The translations under genes were made by a program, and so were the position numbers. Source: Branchipolynoe longqiensis (lineage: Eukaryota; Annelida; Polychaeta; Phyllodocida; Polynoidae). Taken from it: a stretch of 64,000 nucleotides of DNA. The notes beneath the pieces were generated by a model. It was not told the origin of the DNA. It did not search any database and saw nothing but the letters and a program-made list of their open reading frames with translations. Positions 55,360 through 64,000 of this stretch are shown in pieces; the first letter of the stretch is position 1; each line of letters opens with the position of its first letter. The stretch is taken from NCBI GenBank assembly GCA_030323885.1, contig JASIRB010000049.1:62001-126000 (forward strand). Reading direction: 5' to 3'.

Positions 55360-55850
55360 AGAAAGCTGTAAAATACGTCTCAGTACTGTAAAATACATCT
55401 GATCACTGTAAAATACAGCTTATTGGTGTACATTACGTCTCAATATTTATGTACAAGACTACTATCTGCAAAAAGATCTCAATATTTATGTACTAGACTA
55501 CTATCTGCAAATACTTGTCTTCGGTTGTTATTCTGCCTAGTTTGATAGCTAATATCAGAACTTATTTTGAATAAAGACAATCTTTTTTGGCAGTACCCCT
55601 TTGTTTGCATTGTCTCTTCTCTTCAACAGGAATACACATTAAACAGAATCGGGTTCTGAATTTGTATTAATTGCTATTAATTTGGAATATAGTATCAGCT
55701 AAATTAACTATGCCAAATGCATAGAAAATATATTCCACAATAATACACATTAAACAGTTTGGGGTTCTGAATTTCTATTAATTTCTATTAATTTGGAATA
55801 TAGTGTCCGCTAAATTAACTCTGCCAAATGCATCGCCAATGGCCGTTTAA
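55360..55850 (+). repeat. Short tandem repeats in AT-rich DNA
   Basis: ctgtaaaatac-tct units at 55367-55440; aatatttatgtac-agactactatctgcaaa twice at 55443-55510; and two units of about 108 bp at 55630-55735 and 55738-55840 (acacattaaacag … ggaatatagt … gccaaatgcat). Confidence 0.7.
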
Positions 55851-56071
55851 GCCATGTCAGATATAAATTTGCTTGGTGGGATATTATTTCTTTATTTTTA
55901 AGGGTCCATTTAACACTGACAATTGACATGTCAGTTATAAATATGTTTTGGGGGAACTTTATTTATTACTTTATATTTTTGCATGTGACGATTACTGTAA
56001 TTAAGACTGACAAAAATGACATATAAGATATTTTACTGGGCGGAGGAGAAGAAAGTGTTTTCATATAATTT
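55851..56071. other. AT-rich intergenic DNA, nothing recognised
   Basis: No coding frame or repeat seen. Confidence 0.5.
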
Positions 56072-57500
56072 AGACACAGGACACGAAAGTGGTATAAAGT
56101 GGTAGTTTATTATTCTTTTTCTGAGGATGGTATTCTTGGTTTCAAGTAATTAAAGTTTGGTATATGTTATTTTGTACCACGTGTGCTCAGCCTTGCGTGT
56201 CAGATGGGTGGGTGGGATGGCTAGAAAAGACAGCAAAGCTTCAGTGGCCACGTGGCAGGTTCGGGCGCACTGGTCGGTGTGAGCTGCTCGGGCTCCTCCG
56301 CTGGCAAGTACATGCAGGATCCGCCAGGTGACATGGCAGTGTGTTAGTGAGTCTCTTTAAATATAGGTGGCGCCAGGGTCATCCATAGAGTTCAAGGCTG
56401 AGGGATTTCGGTCCCGCGTCCCAAATTACCCATGTTGCCACCGCAACATGCACAATTCAGACACAGGACACAAGTGGTATAAAGTGGTAGTTTATTATTC
56501 TTTTTCTGAGGATGGTATTCTTGGTTTCAAGTAATTAAAGTTTGGTATATGTTATTTTGTACCACTCGCGCTCAGCCGAATGTAGTGGAGAGCGCGGTGG
56601 GACAGGCGCAGATGGTGTCGCACGGGACGTAGAGGTGGACGGCGGATGAGGTCCACGTCCTGAAGTTCTGGATGTCGTCCAGTGTCGAGCCGAGCGCAGC
56701 GCAGGCCTGCGCACCCCCGCGGCGTAGGCTGTGGAGGGTGACTGCCCGAGGCCACCAGTGCCAGTTGCATGGTGGCGAGGAGTGCGGGAGGGTGAAGGGG
56801 CATGCCCAATGTGGTGAGGAACGCAGGGCCGTGCAGGGGCGGCGGGGTACGAGTCGCGTACCCGTGCCAGGTGGCGACCGGGCAGTATGGTGACCCCGGT
56901 ATCGCCGGTACGGCTATGTCTATGTGATCACCCGCTCTCCACCGAGTCTTGGTGGAAGACACATGGACGTTCATGCCTGTTGTCATGATGGAGATGTCCT
57001 TGCTGCGTAGGGCGCACCCGCATGTCGTGGGGTCGGTCGATTCGAGTAGGTTTGACTGGCATAGTATGGTGAAGTACGCCAGGAGCGTGGCCGCCGTGAG
57101 GACCTTGCCGTTGGGGCCCTCAGCCTCGAAGAACCTGACGACGTGCTTTATGTCGTCAGGTGTCAGGGCTGGGGCCCGGGTCGTTTCGTGTGTGGACGCT
57201 CGCTGGATGCCTCTTTTGAGCAAGGTGACAGGGTAGGTGTCGAACGCCGCAGTGTTGCCCCCGATCGCCCTGATCCAGGTGCGGGTGCCGCTGAAGTAAT
57301 TGAGGGCAGCCCCGGGGGACGTGAGGTCTGCGAGCTGGAGTAGGTAGGATAGCACTAGGTACTGTGTGGGCATTGTCGGGTCGGCTCCATGTTGTCGTAT
57401 GTAGGTGATGTACTTCGCCACCTGCCTGTTCTTGTTCCGCCAAGTTCCCGGAGCCAGCCCAGTGGCTATCATGGATTCCAATGTCTCCAGTATCGCCTCA
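56072..57500 (-). mobile_element. 3' end of a Ngaro-like element (copy 4) with B1-A2-B2 tail
   Basis: Only the recombinase and the terminal repeats are present: B1 56459-56577, A2 about 56195-56458, B2 56072-56194 (minus strand order). B1 and B2 share about 120 bp with very few changes. The A2/B1 junction carries the hairpin CATGTTGCCACCGCAACATG at 56431-56450. Gag and RT are missing. Same subfamily as copy 2. Confidence 0.83.
56600..57481 (-). pseudogene. Tyrosine recombinase of Ngaro-like copy 4, box I Arg lost
   Basis: The frame from 57481 opens with GLAPGTWRNKNRQVAKYITYIRQHG and SPGAALNYFSGTRTWIRAIGG. Box I reads TILCQSNLL, Cys (TGC) where Arg (CGC) is expected. A frame change near 56770 leads to box II LHSLRRGGAQACAALG and FRTWTSSAVHLYV with the catalytic Tyr. 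The original stop lies in repeat B1. Confidence 0.86.
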
Positions 57501-57718
57501 AAATCGGTATTTAGACATATTTGATTCGTAGGTCAGGTTGAAAACTACGTAGGTGGCGCTAAACACGAGAGTAAAACTTAATGATGTTGTTGTTGGTGTG
57601 CTTGGGGGCCGACCTGAGTGAGACTTGGACGGCGAAAGTCCACCGGGTGGACTGGTGCACGTAAGAACAGTAGGTAGTAGCCACCACTCAGTGGTGTGTA
57701 CCACGTTATGACTCTAGT
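57501..57718. other. Right end of the nested DNA, nothing recognised
   Basis: No frame. It borders the resumption of the Mag-type integrase at about 57719. No inverted match to the left break at 45784 was found. Confidence 0.45.
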
Positions 57719-58854
57719 ATGACTGAGTTGTTGCTGATAGTATGCGTTACAGGTGCATATGCGGATAACCAAAAGCAAGCATCTCCCCCACGATTAGATT
57801 TTCTGGCCAGGGATGCAAAGGAACTCAAAGATTTAATATCCCGCTGCACACTATGCCAGCAATTCAGAAACAAACTGCATAAAGAACCACAGCACCCACA
57901 CGAAATACCACAAAAGCCATACCAAAAAATCGGCGTTGATGCATTCCAAATCAATGACCAAGTGTTTCTATTAGCGGGAGACTATTTTTCCAAATTTCCC
58001 GAAGTAGCTGAACTAACCACAACACATCAATCATAAGAGCACTCAAACAGTTGTTCGGATGACACGGCATATCGATAAAAGTTATCACAGATAACAGACC
58101 GAGCTTTGCGTGTGCCAAAAATTAAAATTTTGCAAGTGAATACAGATTTAATACTGTATACACCAGCCCCCATCAACCTTAAAGCAAAGGGCAAGTCGAG
58201 AGATCAGGGAAAACTATAAAGATAATGATAAAGAAGTCTATTAAAGAGGCTAAAGATTACAATCTCGCTTTGCTAAATTTCAGAAATACTCATATAGTGG
58301 GCTTAAACGTATTGCCCTCACTTCTCCTTATGAGCAGAAGACTCAGAAAAAAAATCCCATTCGCAACAACACAGGTAAAACCACAAGCACAAAACACAAA
58401 GAAAAAACAGATGCTGAGAATACAAACAAAACAAATGAAATTCTTTGACAGGCATGCTGGCAGACCACATCAACCATTAAAATTAAGCGATAAAGTAAAA
58501 TACCTAACACACACAGGTGAATGGGTAGACGGGAGAATCACAAACACAAATGAACAACAAAACAGAAGGTATGAAATAATGAACACCCAAATTAAAGTAG
58601 TAAAGAGAAACCACATCCACATATTTAAAGTAAAAGACAATGAACGAAAAACAGCACAAAACAAGCAGCACAGCAAACAAACAAACATACACAAGTCAAC
58701 GCAACACAAGCAAAATATTGAAGAGTCAGACGAGTATGATGATACAATATATGAGCCAGACAATGAATATGTTACGAGATATGGTAGAATGATAAAGCTG
58801 GTAGAGAGACTAGGGATTGATAAACAAGCAACAGCAAGCGATCCGGCAACTTAG
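57719..58854 (+). pseudogene. pol: Mag-type pol, 3' part: integrase
   Basis: Continues the pol of 44241-45783. End of the zinc domain (LISRCTLCQQFRN), core with Asp in KIGVDAFQIN and SKFPEVAEL, second Asp in VITDNRPSF after a shift near 58035, Glu in GQVERSGKTIK after further damage. The open frame 58225-58854 covers the C-terminal domain (LKLSDKVKYL, EWVDGRITN) and the Mag-style ending TRYGRMIKLVERL. Confidence 0.87.
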
Positions 58855-59461
58855 AACAATTAAGGTAACTAACAATGTAACACGCATCATCGAACATTGA
58901 ACAACAGCTCAGCACAGGGTGACCACACAAGTCACTGCAATGCAATCCCCCTTGTTGGTAATTACTCATACAACCCAAACGTGTGCAGACACATATGACG
59001 CAAGTCGTAACAATTATTATTGTCATAAGATTATCATTTAGCCACATGTTACAATAAGAGTGTCACTACTGAGCGATATACTTTATCCCAACAAACGTCT
59101 CGAGACACATACTATTATCATGTTAGAATTATGCATTTTTGAATTATGATAACATGTAAAACGATCGAATGTAAGTTTAGAAATGATATCGAATTATGAT
59201 TGTTATAATGCCACATATCTAAGCAATGTAAACATAATGACATACATTATCAAAATAATCATGATGAACAGACACTGTATTGTACAATTGTTGGGGTTTT
59301 TTTAATTAAAAAAAAAAATTCTAGTACATCTAAGCGAAGAGGGACCAGATAATACAGATTAAGAGACGAGTGCCCTCGGTAAAGTATTGGTACAAGATGA
59401 GAGGTTAAATGTTAAAGAAATAAAACTGCAAAAAAAATGTGGCAATGTATCAATCTTTATT
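58855..59461. other. 3' untranslated part of the Mag-type element with a SINE-like tail
   Basis: AT-rich. ttggggtttttttaatt … ctagtacatctaagcga (59290-59340) resembles the SINE tail of 31950 and 32100. No frame. Confidence 0.5.
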
Positions 59462-59474
59462 AAAGGAAAGAGGA
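59462..59474 (+). other. Polypurine tract of the Mag-type element
   Basis: AAAGGAAAGAGGA, directly before the 3' LTR start TGTGACA, the usual plus-strand primer position. Confidence 0.8.
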
Positions 59475-59626
59475 TGTGACATATGCTAATATGTGTACAG
59501 CTGTTCACAGCGCATAGGGTACAAGCCAGGAACCAGCCCGGAACCAACTGGGAACCAGCAAGACCAAACCTGAATAAACCACTTGACTCACGGATACGGT
59601 AGCGTAGGTCTTCCTTCATTCTTACA
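59475..59626 (+). repeat. 3' LTR of the Mag-type element
   Basis: 152 bp, pairs with 43227-43379, TG…CA. Followed by GGTGG as on the left side. Confidence 0.9.
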
Positions 59627-60500
59627 GGTGGTGTGTGGGTGTAGAGTGGGCGGTGTGTGGGTGTATAATTGGTAGCGTGTGGGTGTAGAGTGGGTGGTGT
59701 GTGGGTCTAGAATGGGTGGTGTGTGGGTGTAGAATGGGTGGTGTATGGGTGTAGAGTGGGCGATGTGTGGGTGTAGAGTGGGTCACTTGTGGGTGTAGAG
59801 TGGCTGGTGTGTGGGTGTAGAGTGGGTCGCGTGTGGTTGTAGAGTGGGTGGTGTGTGGGTGTAGAGTGGGTGGTGTGTGGGTGTAGAGTGGGTGGCATGT
59901 GGGTGTAGAGTGGGGGTGTGGGTGTAGAGTGGGTCATGTGTGGGTGTAGAGTGGGTCACTTGTGGGTGTAGAGTGGCTGGTGTGTGGGTGTAGAGTGGGT
60001 CGCGTGTGGTTGTAGAGTGTGTGGGTGTAGAGTGGGTGGTGTGTGGGTGTAGAGTGGGTGGCATGTGGGTGTAGAGTGGGGGTGGGTCATGTGTGGGTGT
60101 AGAGTGGGTCACGTGTGGGTGTAGAGTGAGTGGTGTGTGGGTGTAGAGTGGGTGGTGTGTGGGTGTAGAGTGGGTGGTGCGTGGGTGTAGAATGGGTGGT
60201 GTTTGGGTGTAGAATGGGTCGCATGTGGGTGTAGAGTGGGGTGTGTGTGGGTGTAGAGTGGGTCGCATGTGGGTGTAGAGTGCGTGGTGTGTGGGTGTAG
60301 AGTGGGTCGCATGTGAGTGTAGGGTGGGTCGCATGTGGGTGTATAGTGGGCCGCGTGTAGGTGTAGAGTGGGTGGTGTGTGGGTGTAAAGTGGGTGGCAT
60401 GTGGGTGTAGAGTGGGTGGCGTGTGGGTGTAGAGTGGGTGGCATATGGGTGTCGAGTGGGTTGCGTGTGGGTGTAGAGTGGGTCACGTGTGGGTGGAAGG
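59627..60500 (+). repeat. 22-bp minisatellite, main array
   Basis: About 40 units of GTGTGGGTGTAGAGTGGGTGGT with variants (cgcatg, cacttg, gcatgt). Minus-strand translation repeats every 22 residues (THSTPTHHPLY…), which is why a long frame exists at 60640-59783; it is not a gene. Confidence 0.92.
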
Positions 60501-62924
60501 TGGGTGGGGAAGTAGTGGTGCATAGATGGACTGTCAGTGTCTCTTTTTAGCGCCCAACAGCTCGGCCTCACTCGGGTGTCTCCGCTAATTGTGGTGACGG
60601 TACATTTAATTGGTCTGAGGAAATAATTGATGATCCTCATTATCCCTCCATTAATTCCGATTCCGATTTTATTTTTAAATCGTGTTACTTGATAAAGTTA
60701 ATTTTGAACAAAATAATGTATCTATCGATATTTATATCAAAATACCCATATATATATATGTACATACATATATGTGTATATATATGTATATATATATCAT
60801 TTTATATAACTATGGAGAGCTTTTTGCACAAAGTGATTTGGCAGCAGTTGGCTTACAAGTACCAAGAACCGGCGGTGGTGGCGCCACCGTAGCCCCGAAT
60901 CTCGCAGGTTATGGGTAAACAGCCTAGCCGATAGCATATTGGTTAATAATCAAATAAATAAACGTGTATAATTAATGAATAACAGAATACGTCCTGCCGA
61001 AGATGTATACCCGTATATTAATATACGTACAATATATATATCTTAGACCATGTAATCAGTACCTACACTATGTGCATGATCAGAGTCTCACCTGGGACTT
61101 TGGGTACCAGGGATGGGTACCTTAGAGACAACCATATGTGCATGGAGCTAAGTAGCAGCCCCTGTGTCCTTTTGAAGATTAGCGACTTCATCTGGGGAAT
61201 GGTCTGCCTAGGCTTAAATGTTTGTATTAACTATCTTATTGCCTTCTGTATGGCAGTTCATACCGAGCACAATCTGTCTCCATTTGCTTGAAGAATAGCA
61301 TTATCTGTGAGTTGAGTTTTATTTCACCACAAACAAACATGTAGTAGGAGCTTCCCCAAGGAGTGATCTTTCAGCCGAGCAACCAATGTTACAATAAATT
61401 AAGGTTTATACTTAAGCAAAATACATCGTTATTGATTGGTTATCGATTGATGATGATGGTGGTGATGATGAACCTTATCCTTGTCCTTGTCGTCTGGACC
61501 AGGTCGGTACCTAACATGCTAGTCTACCTAGACTGAGCTGTCAAGCTATATTTATTTATCTCTTTGTATACAACGTCCCTGTACCTGTGACAATATTGCT
61601 TTCACTGTGGAATCACAGGGAGTGATATCTTATATTACCAATACTAATTGGTAATATCAGCGCAAGTACCCCAACTAGCGGACATGGGGATCACTGGGAC
61701 CAGATTATGTGAGCTGCTCGGGCCATTTCCATGCCCCCCCCCCTCTCCTCCAGTGAGTGTTTGATGCAATAGGCTAGAAAGTTAACATTTTTCTAATGGT
61801 ATCAAGCACATGGGAGAAAAGATTGCCATATATATATTTTATCGGTGAATAATATTCCAATCGTGGTGAACATCCCCTTCCATCCCCCACCCGCCCCTTC
61901 CCAACACATCGGCGTACCATGCTTAGATCTATCAGATACACACAGCCTCAGACACAACGCCTCATTCTATTTGTGCATGACTCCACATCGCATATTGCAG
62001 TCATTTTTTCTTATTTTATTCATGGGGCTTGCTCATATATAAGTATATATTAGTTTATATACATATCAGTTTATATATATTTATATATACAGATATATAC
62101 AGTTATTTATAAATAACATCATTCAATAGTAATGTAGTGTACACAGCCATATTTGGCACTTGTGTCTGAAGTTGCCCCACAACCTTTTGTTTCAGCTGAA
62201 TGTGCACGCTTCGAGAAAAAGCTATATTTCCAAAGTCATTCTTTTCCCATAGAAAGTTGTTGCTATGCTTTCGGCTGGCTTTAACTTACAGGAGCTCCCG
62301 CAAAGCAGTCAGTGATATAACATAATTAGGACACATGCGTTGTTGGCTTTTTTAAACATTTTTTAATGAAAGTGAACGATTTTAGGTTTTGCTCATCAGA
62401 GTCAGCTACTAGAAGAGCAACGAACATTATTTTAAACGTAATTAGGTCTGGGAGTGGTTGCCAAATTGAGGCCACGTGAATGATTAAATTAGCAAAAGAC
62501 TTTGTCAAGATTTCGTGACGAACTGAAACATGATGAGGCTGAATTTCAATGATTTGTCATGGCTTTATCGGGGAGGGGGAAGGATCCATGTATCAGAATA
62601 GCCTACGTGGAATGTTCCCGTCATTTAGTTCCTTACTGGGGAGTTTTCTTCCCTTTTCTTCTTCACTCTTTCAATTATTAATTACATCAATTTATCAATA
62701 AATCCAGTGAGTTACTCTGTTATAATCAATTGTATATCCTCTTTTCTAGTATAGATTAAAACAAGTTTTAACAAGTTAATAGGCAATACAAATTAAAGGT
62801 TATGCAGAGGCTCTTCATCTGTTTTTGTGTCTGCATTACTTGATTAAGTGGGTGGAATTTAAATCACGGACAATTGGTCTTCCTCATTCCACTGCTCCTA
62901 GCCCTATCCCCAGATAACACACAG
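60501..62924. other. Intergenic DNA with TA-rich microsatellites
   Basis: No gene. (TA/TATACA)n at 60745-60800 and 62040-62105. Small hairpin atattaccaatac-taattggtaatat at 61632-61660. Short frames lack recognisable domains. Confidence 0.5.
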
Positions 62925-63370
62925 CCGTCGGGCCGACGTCGGCTATTGGTCGCACCGTCGCCATCGACTTTCCACCGTCGGGCCATCATGGGGCTGACGG
63001 TGGTAGTCCGACGTTGGTTATCAATCCCTTTCCACTTTTGAGCCACCGTCGGGCCACCGTCGGGCCGACGGTGGTGTTCCGACGTTGGGTTTCAATCCCG
63101 TTCCACTTGTGAGCCACCGGCGGGCCACCGTCGGGCCGACAGTGGTCTTCCGATGTTGGGTTTCAATCCCTTTCCACTTTTGAGCCACCGTCGGGCCACC
63201 GTCGGGCCGACGGTGGTGGGCTGCTGCTGGTTTGCATTCATTTTCCACATTCGAGCCACCGTCAGGCCACCGTCGAGCCAACGGTGGTGTTCCGACGTTG
63301 GGTCTCAATCCCTTTCCACTTTTGAGCCACCGTTGGGCCACCGTCGAGCCGACGGTGGTGGGCCGCGGAT
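62925..63370 (+). repeat. 71-bp tandem repeat with internal GGCCACCGTCGG words
   Basis: agccaccgtcgggccaccgtcg starts at 63041, 63112, 63183, 63254 and 63325, exactly 71 bases apart, with a degenerate unit before. Each unit holds a short inverted pair (ccaccgtc / gacggtgg), so every copy can form a hairpin. Confidence 0.9.
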
Positions 63371-63400
63371 GCGCAGTTCTTTAAATTTGGTTTCCGGCTC

Positions 63401-63815
63401 GAGTCGCCAGCGGAACACATGCGATCATTGAGCAGCGTTCTTTTTTTACCAATAACTCCAGAAATCCCAGGAATTTTAAGGAATCATTTAACACGTTTGT
63501 TTATTAATATGTTTAGATTATTTTGTAAAAGTTTGGTAATTTATTACGAAGTATTAATGGAATTATTCGTGTTAATACGATTTGAATTATCGGATACGGT
63601 TTGTTTACTTCGAATCGCCACCGGAACACGTGCGATCGTTGAGCAGCGTTCTTTTTCAACAAATAACTCCTGAAATCCCAGGAATTTTAAGGAATTATTT
63701 AACAGGTTTGTTTATTAATATGTGTAGATTATTTTGTAAAAGTTTTGTAATTTATTAGGATGTATTAATGGAATTATTCGTGTTAATACGATTTCAATTA
63801 CCCTGTACGGAATGT
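63401..63815 (+). repeat. 211-bp tandem repeat, two copies
   Basis: gagtcgccagcggaacac (63401) recurs as gaatcgccaccggaacac (63612). The following 190 bases match closely, ending at taatacgattt-aatta. Confidence 0.88.
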
Positions 63816-63847
63816 TGACGAAGAACCGCCATCTTGGTTTTTTCCGA

Positions 63848-63985
63848 GAAAACACTGTCACTATAGTGTCAATGCATACAGACTATATTAAATTTATAAG
63901 GTTAGGGTTCTCGATTTCTATTAATTTTGAATAAAACTAATATTTTTGCACCTGTACGTATTGACACTAGAGTGACAGTGGTTTA
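63848..63985. mobile_element. Small inverted-repeat (MITE-like) element
   Basis: aaaacactgtcactatagtgtcaat (63849-63873) returns inverted as attgacactagagtgacagtggtt (63959-63982). About 135 bp in all, non-coding. Confidence 0.65.
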
Positions 63986-64000
63986 TGAGGTTGGACAAAA

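Larger units (their letters stand above)
43227..59626 (+). mobile_element. Mag-type Gypsy element split by about 11.9 kb of nested DNA
   Basis: LTRs at 43227-43379 and 59475-59626 start TGTGACATATG and end CTTACA; both are flanked by GGTGG (43222-43226 and 59627-59631). Gag and RT/RNase H lie at 43379-45783, integrase at 57719-58854, all on the plus strand and in proper order. The missing H2C2 start of the integrase falls in the gap, so the insertion came with loss of about 40-50 codons. Flanking GGTGG lies in a G/T-rich minisatellite, so it is weaker evidence than usual. Confidence 0.85.

Noticed and set aside
59783..60640. 285-codon minus-strand frame of THSTPTHHPLY repeats
   Set aside because: It is the translation of the 22-bp minisatellite; all frames of such an array are open.
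62925..63370. CRISPR-like array
   Set aside because: Units are directly contiguous 71-bp tandem copies without unique spacers, in a eukaryotic context.

Overview
The window looks like repeat-dense intergenic DNA from a metazoan, probably a marine invertebrate. The evidence is spliceosomal introns with GT/AG borders, several retrotransposon classes typical of animals, and tRNA-headed SINEs. I see no bacterial gene and no clearly ordinary host gene. The species cannot be named from the sequence.

Layout. (1) 1-16620 is a very large Ty3/Gypsy LTR retrotransposon whose 5' LTR is cut by the window start. It has a His-tRNA-type primer site, gag with a CCHC knuckle, a canonical -1 frameshift signal, and pol with PR, RT, RNase H and integrase, damaged by one TGA and one frameshift. 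After pol it carries about 6 kb of cargo. This is a three-exon gene on the opposite strand for an SGNH/GDSL-hydrolase-like protein, then its own TATA promoter and a 1,087-codon sense frame split by one TGA. (2) 16.6-24.7 kb holds SINE copies, a foldback element, a degraded DIRS1-like element (minus strand) and a purine tract. (3) 24.7-29.6 kb is a Ngaro-like tyrosine-recombinase retrotransposon (minus), followed by a 494-bp tandem repeat and SINEs. (4) 36.1-40.7 kb is a second Ngaro-like element (minus). (5) 41.6-60.5 kb is a 22-bp minisatellite locus interrupted first by a LINE fragment and then by a Mag-type Gypsy element with 153-bp LTRs (43227-43379 and 59475-59626). That element is itself split by about 11.9 kb of nested material: a multi-exon gene with a homeodomain-like segment, three MITE-like units, a third Ngaro-like element sitting inside a DIRS relic, and the 3' end of a fourth Ngaro-like element. 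(6) 60.5-64.0 kb holds a 71-bp and a 211-bp tandem repeat and a small inverted-repeat element.

How the parts relate. All four Ngaro-like recombinases are broken, two of them by loss of the same box I arginine codon through changes that fit CpG decay, so they are probably immobile. The first Gypsy element has near-identical LTRs and mostly open frames, so it inserted recently. Its cargo genes are the most unusual content of the window.
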